Shown here piece by piece: positions 25,044-32,411 of a stretch of DNA of 35,600 nucleotides. Under the pieces are notes generated by a model. It ran no database searches. It was not told where the DNA came from and was given only the letters and a program-made list of their open reading frames with translations. This DNA comes from Pimelobacter simplex (GTDB lineage Bacteria; Actinomycetota; Actinomycetes; Propionibacteriales; Nocardioidaceae), in NCBI GenBank assembly GCA_016803235.1, contig JADCLI010000050.1, forward strand, positions 1 to 35,600, written 5' to 3'. Within the stretch, counting starts at the first letter, position 1. Each line of letters begins with the position of its first letter. Made by a program: the position numbers and the translations under genes.

Positions 25044-25886
25044 TCAGCCGTCGAGCCGGGCCAGCCAGTCCTGGCGCCAGGCCTCGGTCTCGGCCACCTG
25101 GTTGAAGGTGTAGAGGTGCAGCCCGGCCACCCGCATCAGCGGGTCGCCCAGGGTCGGCGCGCACTTCTCCACGAAGGACTCGCCGGTGAACCCGCCCGGG
25201 GCGACCAGGCGGGTCATCAGCCCCTTCTGCTTGGCCAGGAAGCGGGTCGAGTCGCCGACGCCGATCTTGGTGGCCATGCCGAGCAGCTTGGCGCGGTCGA
25301 CCGGACCGGGGACGCCGAGCAGGAGCGGCAGCTCGACCCCGCGCCGTCGTACCCGCTGCAGCCAGTCCTTGATCACGGCCGGGTCGAAGGTGAGGTTGCT
25401 GACGATGTAGGTGGCGTGCTTGCGCTTGTCCCACATCGACTGCACCGTCAGGTCGTCGTGGATCTTCGGGTGGCTCTCGGGGTAGCCGGTCACGCCGACC
25501 TGCGCGAACGGGCTGCCGATGGCGGTGAGGTCGCCCAGCAGCGAGACCGCGTCGTGGTAGTCGCCGACCGGGTCGGCGTCACCGCCCGGGACGAAGACGT
25601 TGGTGATCCCGGCGGCGCCGAGCCGGGCGACCAGGTCGACCAGCTCGGCGCGGCCGCTCACCATGCGGGCCGCCAGGTGCGGGACGACGGTGTAGCCGGC
25701 AGCGGCCAGCCGCTCCGCGGTGGCGACCGTCCGCTCGAGGCCCATCGACGGTGACGCGGTCACCGTGAGCGGCACGTCGGTCGGGACCGCCTCGAGGACC
25801 TTCGCCTCGATCGTCGTCGTCGGGAGGACCTCGTAGCGGGCGTTGCCGAGCAGTCGCCGTACCGTGGCGCGGTCGTTCGTGCGCAT
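25044..25886 (-). CDS. Divergent methylenetetrahydrofolate reductase (MetF-like)
   Basis: A 280-residue FAD/folate TIM-barrel protein of the MetF family, slightly shorter than Escherichia coli MetF (296). The usual N-terminal FEFFPP is replaced by YEVLPT, keeping the Glu that acts as general acid. VPHLAARMVSG, VFVPGGDADP (aspartate of the RGD region), VGVTGYPESHPK and LPLLLGVPGP follow the family order. ATG 25886 overlaps the BCCT stop by one base (TGATG), so carrier and enzyme are co-expressed. Classical MetF makes methyl-THF for methionine. Here, co-regulated with betaine genes, it more likely oxidises methyl-THF coming from the corrinoid system to methylene-THF. Direction and electron acceptor are inferred only. 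A long upstream extension of the frame is antisense noise inside the BCCT gene. Confidence 0.85.
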   Translation of the reverse strand: MRTNDRATVRRLLGNARYEVLPTTTIEAKVLEAVPTDVPLTVTASPSMGLERTVATAERLAAAGYTVVPHLAARMVSGRAELVDLVARLGAAGITNVFVPGGDADPVGDYHDAVSLLGDLTAIGSPFAQVGVTGYPESHPKIHDDLTVQSMWDKRKHATYIVSNLTFDPAVIKDWLQRVRRRGVELPLLLGVPGPVDRAKLLGMATKIGVGDSTRFLAKQKGLMTRLVAPGGFTGESFVEKCAPTLGDPLMRVAGLHLYTFNQVAETEAWRQDWLARLDG

Positions 25887-27589
25887 CACGGGACCTCGTC
25901 GGCCTCGGGCTCGGCCAGGTCGGCACCCAGGCTGGCCAGGGCGACCGTCTGGTGCTCGACCAGGTCGTACTTCTGCGCGTGCAGCACCGCCCGACGTACG
26001 CGGGCCGGCAGCGTGGACTCGTAGGGCTCGGCTCGCAGCGACTTCACCAGGGACACGCACATCGCCACGATCACCAGCATGAACGGCCCGGCCACGATGA
26101 TCACCAGGGTCTGCAGGGCGCCCAGGCCGCCGGACCACAGCAGGATCGACGCCACGGCCCCCTGGGCGACACCCCAGAAGACGACCAGCCACCGCATCGG
26201 CTCCTCCTCGCCGTGCTGGCTCAGCATGCCCATCACGATCGAGGCGGAGTCGGCGCCGGTGATGAAGAAGATCGCGATCAGGAAGACCGCGAGGACCACG
26301 GTGACCGAGGCGATCGGGTACTCGCGCAGCGTCGTGAACAGCGCGCTCTCGCTGCCCTCCTCGGCGAGGACGGCGCCCAGGTCGCGCGCCCCGCTCAGCT
26401 GCACGTCGAAGGCGGACCCGGCCATGATCGAGAACCACACGAACGAGACCAGGCTCGGGACCGCGATCACGTAGAACACGAACTCGCGGATCGTGCGGCC
26501 TTTCGAGATCCGGGCGATGAACATGCCGACGAAGGGCGTCCAGGACACCCACCAGGCCCAGTAGAAGATCGTCCAGCCGCTGATGAACGCCTCGCCGCCG
26601 AAGGCCCCGGTGCGGAAGGACATGGTGGGCAGATGGGTGAGGTACCCGCCCAGCGACTCGGTGAAGGTGCTCATGATGAACACCGTCGGCCCGACCACGA
26701 AGAGGAAGAAGACCAGCAGCACGGCGGCGACCGCGTTGGCGTTGGAGAGCAGCTGGACGCCCCTCTCGACGCCGCTGACCGCCGACAGCACGAAGCACGC
26801 CGTGAGCACGGCGATCACGCCGACCGTGAGCCACTTGGAGTCCCCGGAGCCGAACACGTCGTCCAGGCCGCCGGTGATCTGCAGCGCCCCCAGGCCCAGC
26901 GAGGTCGCCGAGCCGAAGAGCGTGGCGAAGATCGCGATCACGTCGATCGCCTTGCCCGGCCCCTCGCTCGCGCGGCGCCCGAGCAGTGGCCCGAACGCGC
27001 CGGACACCAGGTTGCCCGCGCCCTTGCGGTAGGCGAAGTAGCCGATGGCCAGGCCGATGACGGCGTACATCGACCACGGGTGCAGGCCCCAGTGGAAGAA
27101 CGCGTACTCCATCGCGGTGCGCGCCGCCTCCGGCGTCCCTGCCTCGGCCCGGCCGGGCGGGGTGCTGCCCGGATCGGTCGCCGTGAGGTAGGTCAGCGGC
27201 TCGGCCACGCCCCAGAACATCAAGCCGATGCCCATCCCGGTGGCGAACATCATCGACACCCACGAGAACGTCGAGAACTCCGGGGTGGAGTCGTCGGGGC
27301 CCAGCCGGATGTTGCCGTAGCGGGTCAGCGCGAGATAACCGGACAGGAGCACGAACCCGGCGCTGACCAGGACGAACATCCAGCCGAAGTTGTCGGTGAG
27401 CCACCCCAGCACCTCGCCAGTGCCGGTGGTCATCGACTCCGAGTCCACCGCACCCCACACCAGGAACGCCAGCACCAGGGCGGCGGCGACGCCGAAGGTG
27501 ACTCGGTCCAGCGGCACCGGTCCCGTGCGGGCGTGGCCCGGCCGCTCGCCCTCGTGCCCTGCCGGTTCCTCCAGCGTCACCTCGGCCAT
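25886..27589 (-). CDS. BCCT-family betaine/choline/carnitine transporter
   Basis: A 567-residue secondary transporter with about 12 membrane helices and charged cytoplasmic tails. The substrate-helix motif is GMGIGLMFWGVAEPL. The aromatic signature is seen in FFHWGLHPWSMYAVIGLAIGYFAYRKG and SGWTIFYWAWWVSWTPFVGMFIARISKGRTIREF, where the Trp cluster forms the cation-pi cage for trimethylammonium. The GIG stretch fits sodium-coupled BetP-like carriers and not the GND form of proton-coupled ones (family knowledge). ATG 27589 is chosen with GGAAGG 8 nt upstream; a GTG 6 bp earlier is too close to that site. It shares tandem TTGCG boxes with betB and the dimethylglycine oxidase gene, so it is probably the inducible uptake route for catabolism. 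The exact betaine is not decided by sequence. Confidence 0.93.
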   Translation of the reverse strand: MAEVTLEEPAGHEGERPGHARTGPVPLDRVTFGVAAALVLAFLVWGAVDSESMTTGTGEVLGWLTDNFGWMFVLVSAGFVLLSGYLALTRYGNIRLGPDDSTPEFSTFSWVSMMFATGMGIGLMFWGVAEPLTYLTATDPGSTPPGRAEAGTPEAARTAMEYAFFHWGLHPWSMYAVIGLAIGYFAYRKGAGNLVSGAFGPLLGRRASEGPGKAIDVIAIFATLFGSATSLGLGALQITGGLDDVFGSGDSKWLTVGVIAVLTACFVLSAVSGVERGVQLLSNANAVAAVLLVFFLFVVGPTVFIMSTFTESLGGYLTHLPTMSFRTGAFGGEAFISGWTIFYWAWWVSWTPFVGMFIARISKGRTIREFVFYVIAVPSLVSFVWFSIMAGSAFDVQLSGARDLGAVLAEEGSESALFTTLREYPIASVTVVLAVFLIAIFFITGADSASIVMGMLSQHGEEEPMRWLVVFWGVAQGAVASILLWSGGLGALQTLVIIVAGPFMLVIVAMCVSLVKSLRAEPYESTLPARVRRAVLHAQKYDLVEHQTVALASLGADLAEPEADEVP

Positions 27590-27619
27590 GCTCACACCCT
27601 TCCGGGAGGCGCCTCATCG

Positions 27620-27685
27620 TTGCGCTATCCGCAACATGGTTCAGATAGCGCAACCACCATGCGCCGGTGACCCGGCTCACGTCAA
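27620..27685 (-). promoter_or_regulatory. Promoter with tandem TTGCG boxes for BCCT-metF
   Basis: On the minus strand TTGACG (27685-27680), 18 bp, then CATGGT (27661-27656) is the likely promoter. Box one is the best in the window, a perfect TTGCG-N5-CGCAA at 27620-27634. Box two starts 19 bp further at 27639-27653 with only CGCAA conserved. A 10-bp perfect dyad GTTGCGCTAT (27619-27628) and ATAGCGCAAC (27645-27654) joins the two outer edges. The -10 call is weaker than at betB because it lies only 2 bp from the box. Confidence 0.65.
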
Positions 27686-27698
27686 GCAGTGGCGAGGC

Positions 27699-28163
27699 TC
27701 AGCGCACTCCCCACGCGTAGGTCTGCTTGCGCAGCTTGAGGTAGAGCAGGGTCTCGGTGCTCATCACGCCGGGCAGGGTGCGGATCCGGCGCGAGATGAT
27801 CTCGAGCAGGTGGTCGTCGCTCTCCGCGACGACCTCGGCGAGCAGGTCGAACGAGCCGGCGGTGATCACGACGTAGTCGACCTCGGTCAGCTCGGCGAGG
27901 GCGTCGGCGATCGGCTCGAGCTCACCGGTGGCATGGATGCCGATCATCGCCTGGCGGGCGAAGCCGATCTCCGTCGGGTCGGTGACCGCGACGACCTGCA
28001 TGACGCCGCTGTCGACGAGGCGCTGGACCCGCTGGCGCACGGCCGCCTCGGAAAGGCCGACCGCCTTGCCGATGGCGGCGTACGAGCGCCGGCCGTCCTC
28101 CTGGAGCTCGGCGATGATCGCCTTCGAGACGTCGTCGAGGGGCGTCGGCTTCGGCTTGGACAC
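27699..28163 (-). CDS. Lrp/AsnC-family transcriptional regulator
   Basis: A 154-residue Lrp-type protein. The N-terminal helix-turn-helix includes LDDVSKAIIAELQEDGRRSYAAIGKAVGLSEAAVRQRVQRLVDSGVM. The RAM ligand-binding domain includes VDYVVITAGSFDLLAEVVAESDDHLLEII and ends IRTLPGVMSTETLLYLKLRKQTYAW. GTG 28163 is chosen with GAGGA upstream and gives the usual family length; ATG 28199 would add 12 residues. It is divergent from the polyamine-type ABC operon, and GATTYSSTTG boxes lie in both this intergenic region and the one before the PatD-like gene. It probably controls uptake and oxidation of the polyamine or aminoaldehyde together. Lrp proteins often bind as octamers wrapping DNA, in keeping with paired boxes. 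Confidence 0.88.
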   Translation of the reverse strand: MSKPKPTPLDDVSKAIIAELQEDGRRSYAAIGKAVGLSEAAVRQRVQRLVDSGVMQVVAVTDPTEIGFARQAMIGIHATGELEPIADALAELTEVDYVVITAGSFDLLAEVVAESDDHLLEIISRRIRTLPGVMSTETLLYLKLRKQTYAWGVR

Positions 28164-28194
28164 AGGTCGATCCTCACAGGCCGCAGGCACGTCA

Positions 28195-28278
28195 TGCAAC
28201 CACCAAGTGCGGATTCCGTTGCAATCTCGTTAATCCACTTCGGATTCGCTTGTCATGTGACGTGGCTCATGCCACGAT
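28195..28278. promoter_or_regulatory. Lrp-type boxes and promoter of the polyamine ABC operon
   Basis: GATTCCGTTG (28212-28221) and GATTCGCTTG (28243-28252) are direct repeats 31 bp apart, about three helical turns. The second overlaps TTGTCA (28250-28255), a -35 that is followed after 17 bp by CACGAT (28273-28278). TGCAAC (28195-28200) and GTTGCA (28218-28223) form a further 6-bp dyad. The same decamer pattern recurs at 33839-33884. Confidence 0.55.
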
Positions 28279-28309
28279 CGGCACGTTCTGTTCTGGGGAG
28301 GTGCAACCG

Positions 28310-29476
28310 GTGGTCAATGCCCGTCTGAGTCGCAGGGCGGCACTTCGAGGAGGTGCCGGGCTCCTGGTCGGCGGAGCCAGTCTCGGCGTGCTCCCGCTGT
28401 TCGGCACGCCGGACCGCAAGCAGGACCCGGCGTCGTGCACGACACGTGACCTGTCGTCGTCCGACAGGCGGCTGGTCGTGTCGAACTGGCCCGGCTACAT
28501 CGACGAGGACGACGACGGCTACGTCTCGACCCTCACCGAGTTCGAGGAGCGCACCGGCATCTCGGTGAGCTACACCGCCGACGTCAACGACAACCTCGAG
28601 TTCTTCGCCAAGGTCGTCAACCAGCTCGGCTCGTGCCAGCCCTCGAAGCGCGACATGTTCATGCTCACCGACTGGATGGCCGCGCGGATGATCCAGGTCG
28701 GCTGGATCCAGCCGCTCGACGAGTCGAAGGTGCCCAACCTGCACGCCAACCTGATCGACTCCCTCCAAGGGGTCGGCTGGGACCCCGACCGCACGTACTC
28801 GGCCCCGTGGCAGAGCGGCCTGACCGGCATCGCCTACAACAAGTCCAAGGTCAAGGAGGTCCGCTCCTTCGAGGAGCTGCTGACCCGCTCCGACCTCCGC
28901 GGCCGGATCTCCCTGCTCACCGAGATGCGCGACACGATGGGCCTGATCATGCTCGCCCAGGGCACGGACCCGGCGAGCTTCGGCCAGGACGACTGGGACA
29001 ACGCCATCGACCGGCTGCGCAAGGCCCGCAACGACGGCCAGGTGCGCGCCTTCACCGGCAACGAGTACATCCAGGACCTCTCCGCCGGCAACATCCTGGC
29101 GTGCGAGGCCTGGTCCGGCGACGTCGCGGCGGCCGAGGACGAGAACCTGGTGTTCGTCTCGCCCGAGGAGGGCCAGATGATCTGGTCCGACAACATGTTG
29201 GTGCCCAACCTCGCGACCCACCAGGGCAACGCCGAGGAGTGGATCAACTACTACTACGAGCCCGAGGTGGCCGCGAAGCTCGCGGCGTACGTCTGGTACA
29301 TCTGCCCGGTCAAGGGCGCCCAGGAGGCGATGGAGAAGGTCGACCCGAGCCTCGTCGAGAACCAGCTGATCTTCCCGTCCACCGAGTCCCTGAAGACGAT
29401 GCACTCGTTCATGGCGCTCGAGGAGTTCCAGATCCGCGCCTACGAAGGAGATTTCGCCGATGTCATTGGCGGCTGA
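28310..29476 (+). CDS. Polyamine-type ABC transporter substrate-binding protein, Tat-like signal
   Basis: A 388-residue PotD/PotF-type binding protein. The N-terminus has a twin-arginine signal (LSRRAALRGG, Arg8-Arg9) followed by a hydrophobic stretch GAGLLVGGASLGVLPLFG, so export by Tat is likely. The mature part shows LVVSNWPGYIDED, close to the usual start of PotD-like proteins, then FEERTGISVSYTADV, DMFMLTDWMAARM, YSAPWQSGLTGIAYN and EEGQMIWSDNMLVPN. GTG 28310 is chosen with GGGGAGGT 8 nt upstream; GTG 28301 is an alternative. The gene overlaps the ATPase start by 17 bp and leads a four-gene ABC operon. Putrescine, spermidine or a related amine or amino acid is the likely cargo, because a PatD-like dehydrogenase is close by. 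Confidence 0.9.
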   Translation: MVNARLSRRAALRGGAGLLVGGASLGVLPLFGTPDRKQDPASCTTRDLSSSDRRLVVSNWPGYIDEDDDGYVSTLTEFEERTGISVSYTADVNDNLEFFAKVVNQLGSCQPSKRDMFMLTDWMAARMIQVGWIQPLDESKVPNLHANLIDSLQGVGWDPDRTYSAPWQSGLTGIAYNKSKVKEVRSFEELLTRSDLRGRISLLTEMRDTMGLIMLAQGTDPASFGQDDWDNAIDRLRKARNDGQVRAFTGNEYIQDLSAGNILACEAWSGDVAAAEDENLVFVSPEEGQMIWSDNMLVPNLATHQGNAEEWINYYYEPEVAAKLAAYVWYICPVKGAQEAMEKVDPSLVENQLIFPSTESLKTMHSFMALEEFQIRAYEGDFADVIGG

Positions 29477-30593
29477 CAACGGCCGGAGTCTCCGGCTCAC
29501 CGCTCTCACCAAGGAGTTCGCGACGTTCACGGCCGTGCGCTCCCTCGACCTCGAGGTCCCCGCGGGCACCTTCTTCGCGCTGCTCGGGCCCTCCGGCTGT
29601 GGCAAGACCACGACGTTGCGGATGGTCGCCGGCCTGGAGGTGCCCACGTCGGGCACCATCCACCTCGGCGACGACGAGATCACCTACGAGAAGCCCTACC
29701 GCCGTCCGGTCAACACGGTCTTCCAGAACTACGCGCTCTTCCCGCACCTCGACATCCACGAGAACGTCGCCTTCGGCCTGCGCCGGCGCAAGGTCAAGGA
29801 CGTCGACCAGCAGGTGAAGGAGATGCTCGCGCTGGTCGAGCTCGAGTCGCAGGCGAAGAAGAAGCCGCCGCAGATGTCGGGTGGCCAGCAGCAGCGCGTC
29901 GCCCTGGCCCGCGCCCTGATCAACCGGCCGGAGGTGCTCCTGCTCGACGAGCCCCTCGGCGCGCTCGACCTCAAGCTGCGCCGGTCGATGCAGATCGAGC
30001 TCAAGCGGATCCAGACCGAGGTCGGCCTCACCTTCGTGCACGTCACGCACGACCAGGAGGAGGCGATGACCATGGCCGACACGATCGCTGTCATGAACGG
30101 CGGCGTCATCGAGCAGATGGGGTCCCCGGCCGAGCTGTACGAGAACCCGCGCACCACCTTCGTCGCGAACTTCCTCGGCCAGTCGAACCTGATCCCCGGC
30201 AGCGTCACCAGCGCCGAGGGCGATGTCGTCCGGGTCGACATGCACGGCACCCAGGTCTCGATCCCCGCCGACCGGGCGCACACCCGCAGCGGCGACGGCT
30301 GGGTCGGCATCCGGCCCGAGAAGGTGCTCATCGCCCCGGCCGGCGAGCCGATCGACGCCCCCGGCAACCACATGACGGGCGGCGTCATCACCGACGTCAG
30401 CTTCGTCGGCGTCAGCACGCAGTACCTGGTGATGATGCCGTGGGGCCAGGAGCTGATGGCCTTCGAGCAGAACACCGGCCGGCGCGCCGTGCTCGACAAG
30501 GGCACCAAGGTCGACGTGTCGTGGCGCCCCGAGTTCGCGTTCCTGCTGCCGGCCAGCCAGGACGTCAACGCCGGCGTCCTCGAGGAGGTCTAG
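29460..30593 (+). CDS. potA: Polyamine-type ABC transporter ATPase (PotA-like)
   Basis: A 377-residue importer ATPase. Walker A is GPSGCGKTT (43-51), the Q-loop is VFQNYALFPHL, the signature is MSGGQQQR (139-146), Walker B is LLLDEP (160-165) and the H-loop is HVTHDQEEAM. From about residue 245 a TOBE-type regulatory domain follows, with NLIPGSVTS, VGIRPEKV and VDVSWRPEFAFLLPA. Length and domain plan match PotA and other members of the spermidine/putrescine group. ATG 29460 has AAGGAG upstream and lies inside the end of the binding-protein gene. It powers import through the two permeases encoded directly downstream. The same group also moves ferric ions and sulfate, but the PotD-like partner argues for a polyamine. 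Confidence 0.92.
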   Translation: MSLAADNGRSLRLTALTKEFATFTAVRSLDLEVPAGTFFALLGPSGCGKTTTLRMVAGLEVPTSGTIHLGDDEITYEKPYRRPVNTVFQNYALFPHLDIHENVAFGLRRRKVKDVDQQVKEMLALVELESQAKKKPPQMSGGQQQRVALARALINRPEVLLLDEPLGALDLKLRRSMQIELKRIQTEVGLTFVHVTHDQEEAMTMADTIAVMNGGVIEQMGSPAELYENPRTTFVANFLGQSNLIPGSVTSAEGDVVRVDMHGTQVSIPADRAHTRSGDGWVGIRPEKVLIAPAGEPIDAPGNHMTGGVITDVSFVGVSTQYLVMMPWGQELMAFEQNTGRRAVLDKGTKVDVSWRPEFAFLLPASQDVNAGVLEEV

Positions 30594-30597
30594 GGCG

Positions 30598-31446
30598 ATG
30601 CGTCGGGGACGCTTCACCGGCTACTGGCTGATGCTGCCCGCGGGTCTGTGGCTCGCGCTCTTCTTCGTCATCCCGTTCTACTCGCTGCTCGCGACCAGCC
30701 TGTTCGACCCGAAGGGCTCGGTGCTCACCGGGTACGACGTCGACTACCGCTTCGCGAACTTCGTCGACGCGCTCGACCAGTTCTGGGAGCCGCTGTTCCG
30801 CTCGCTGTGGTACGCCGGCGTCGCCACCGCGATCTGCCTGGTGCTCGGCTACGTGCTGGCGTACGCGATCGCGTTCAAGGCCGGGCGGTGGCGCACCCTG
30901 CTGCTCGTGCTGGTGATCGCGCCCTTCTTCACCAGCTTCCTGGTGCGCACCCTGTCCTGGAAGCTGATCCTCGCCGACGACGGCTTCGTCGTGGACACCC
31001 TGCAGTTCCTCCAGCTGCTCGGTGACGACGGCCGGCTGCTGGCGACGCCGGTCGCGGTGATCGCCGGCCTGGTCTACAACTTCCTGCCGTTCATGGTGCT
31101 GCCGCTCTACGCCAGCCTCGAGAAGATCGACGCCCGTCTGGTCGAGGCAGCCAGCGACCTGTACGCCTCTCCCAGCCGCGGCTTCCTCAAGGTGACCCTG
31201 CCGCTGTCCAAGCCGGGCGTGGTCGCGGGGACACTGCTGACCTTCATCCCGGCCGCCGGCGACTACATCAACGCCGCTCTGCTCGGCAGCCCCAACCAGC
31301 GGATGGTCGGCAACGTCATCCAGAACCTGTTCACCAGCACCGGTGACTACGCGACCGCCGGCGCCCTCTCGGTGATCCTGATGGCCATCATCGTCGCGAT
31401 GGTCATGGTCTACATCCGCACCGCGGGGACGGAGGAGCTCGTATGA
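30598..31446 (+). CDS. potB: Polyamine-type ABC transporter permease, PotB-like
   Basis: A 282-residue inner-membrane permease with six predicted helices, beginning RFTGYWLMLPAGLWLALFFVIPFYSLL, the usual PotB opening. The cytoplasmic coupling motif is EKIDARLVEAASDLYASPSRGFLKVTLPLSKPGVVAG, containing the EAA-G pattern. Periplasmic-loop and late-helix stretches (PAAGDYINAALLG, NQRMVGNVIQNLF) are typical of the PotB/YdcU group. It starts 4 bp after the ATPase stop. An ATG with a strong GGAGGAG site overlaps its stop (31443), opening an 18-residue coding stretch that leads into the second permease. Confidence 0.92.
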   Translation: MRRGRFTGYWLMLPAGLWLALFFVIPFYSLLATSLFDPKGSVLTGYDVDYRFANFVDALDQFWEPLFRSLWYAGVATAICLVLGYVLAYAIAFKAGRWRTLLLVLVIAPFFTSFLVRTLSWKLILADDGFVVDTLQFLQLLGDDGRLLATPVAVIAGLVYNFLPFMVLPLYASLEKIDARLVEAASDLYASPSRGFLKVTLPLSKPGVVAGTLLTFIPAAGDYINAALLGSPNQRMVGNVIQNLFTSTGDYATAGALSVILMAIIVAMVMVYIRTAGTEELV

Positions 31447-31499
31447 ACCACCCCACGACACCGCTCGCTGCACTCGCGCCTCGCCGGGGACCCCGATGA
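31443..31499 (+). CDS. Possible 18-residue coupling ORF between the two permeases
   Basis: ATG 31443 overlaps the first permease stop (ATGA) and is preceded by GGAGGAG with 5-nt spacing, the strongest ribosome site in this operon. The frame reads MNHPTTPLAALAPRRGPR and its TGA (31497-31499) overlaps the ATG of the second permease (31496), again as ATGA. It could pass ribosomes on to the second permease, whose own ribosome site is weak. The peptide itself shows nothing recognisable. An alternative is a sequencing error or real frameshift that separated the true N-terminus from the second permease. Confidence 0.4.
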   Translation: MNHPTTPLAALAPRRGPR

Positions 31500-32314
31500 C
31501 GGGCCTGCAGCGCGCCGGACGGTGGGTCGGCGAGCACCTGGTGCTGGCGGCCGGACTGCTCGTCCTGGTCTACATGTTCGTGCCGATCGCCGTCGTGATG
31601 CTGATGAGCTTCAACGACAACAGCGAGTCCCGCAACGTCTACGCGTTCCGCGACTTCACCTGGAGCAACTGGGCCAACCCGTGCCGCCCCGACGGCATGT
31701 GCGAGGCCGTCGTGCGCAGCATCGAGATCGGCCTGCTCGCGACCCTCGTGGCCACGCTGCTCGGCAGCCTCGCCGCGTTCGCGCTGGTCCGCCACGACTT
31801 CATCGGCCGCTCGGTCGCGAACACGGTGATCTTCCTGCCGATGGCCTCCCCCGAGATCGTGATGGGCTCCTCGCTGCTCGCCCTCTTCGTCGCGGGCGGG
31901 TTCGGCGGCCGGCTCGGCTTCGTGACGATCTTCATCGCGCACGTGATGTTCTGCCTGTCCTTCGTCATCGTGACCGTCAAGGCCCGCCTGTCCGGTCTCG
32001 ACCAGAACCTCGAACAGGCCGCGATGGACCTCTACGCCAGCGAGTGGACGACGTTCTGGCGGGTCACCTTCCCGCTCGTCTTCCCCGGCGTCGCCGCGGC
32101 GGCCCTGCTCAGCTTCTCGCTGTCCTTCGACGACTTCATCATCACGAACCTCAACGCCGGCCAGACGGTGACCTTCCCGATGTTCGTCTGGGGCGTCGCG
32201 CAGCGCGGCATCCCGATGCAGGTCAACGTCGTCGGCACGGTCATGTTCCTGATCTCGCTGTTCCTCGTCGTCACCAACATGCTCGTCACCCGCAAGCGGG
32301 TCGCTGCCACCTGA
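31496..32314 (+). CDS. potC: Polyamine-type ABC transporter permease, PotC-like
   Basis: A 272-residue permease, second half of the importer channel. It begins with a membrane helix LVLAAGLLVLVYMFVPIAVVMLMSFND, then the PotC-type loop DFTWSNWANPC. The EAA loop is NLEQAAMDLYASEWTTFWRVTFPLVFPGVAAA, and SFSLSFDDFIITNLNAG is highly typical of PotC/YdcV. An insert with two cysteines (ANPCRPDGMCEA) lies in the first external loop and could form a disulfide. ATG 31496 has only GGGGA at short spacing, which makes translational coupling to the preceding 18-codon ORF plausible. It ends the operon; a bidirectional hairpin follows at 32330-32383. Confidence 0.92.
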   Translation: MTGLQRAGRWVGEHLVLAAGLLVLVYMFVPIAVVMLMSFNDNSESRNVYAFRDFTWSNWANPCRPDGMCEAVVRSIEIGLLATLVATLLGSLAAFALVRHDFIGRSVANTVIFLPMASPEIVMGSSLLALFVAGGFGGRLGFVTIFIAHVMFCLSFVIVTVKARLSGLDQNLEQAAMDLYASEWTTFWRVTFPLVFPGVAAAALLSFSLSFDDFIITNLNAGQTVTFPMFVWGVAQRGIPMQVNVVGTVMFLISLFLVVTNMLVTRKRVAAT

Positions 32315-32329
32315 GCTCGTCGAGCTCCG

Positions 32330-32383
32330 CACACGACGAAGCGGCGGCCGGGGATCCCCACGTCCCCGGCCGCCGCTCGTGTG
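32330..32383. terminator. Bidirectional hairpin terminator between convergent operons
   Basis: A perfect 14-bp stem, GCGGCGGCCGGGGA (32341-32354) with 32363-32376, closes an 8-nt loop. Below a 4-nt bulge (32337-32340) the stem continues with CACACGA (32330-32336) against TCGTGTG (32377-32383). It lies between the end of the permease gene (+) and the end of the aminotransferase gene (-), so it can serve both. No T-tract follows, as is common in very GC-rich bacteria. Confidence 0.8.
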
Positions 32384-32411
32384 GTGGCAGTGCCCCCGCG
32401 CGCCCGCGCGC

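Noticed and set aside
25886..27680. Extension of the MetF-like frame to 27680, giving an 878-residue protein
   Set aside because: The added part is out of frame within the BCCT gene and has low-complexity composition; ATG 25886 overlaps the BCCT stop and gives normal MetF length.
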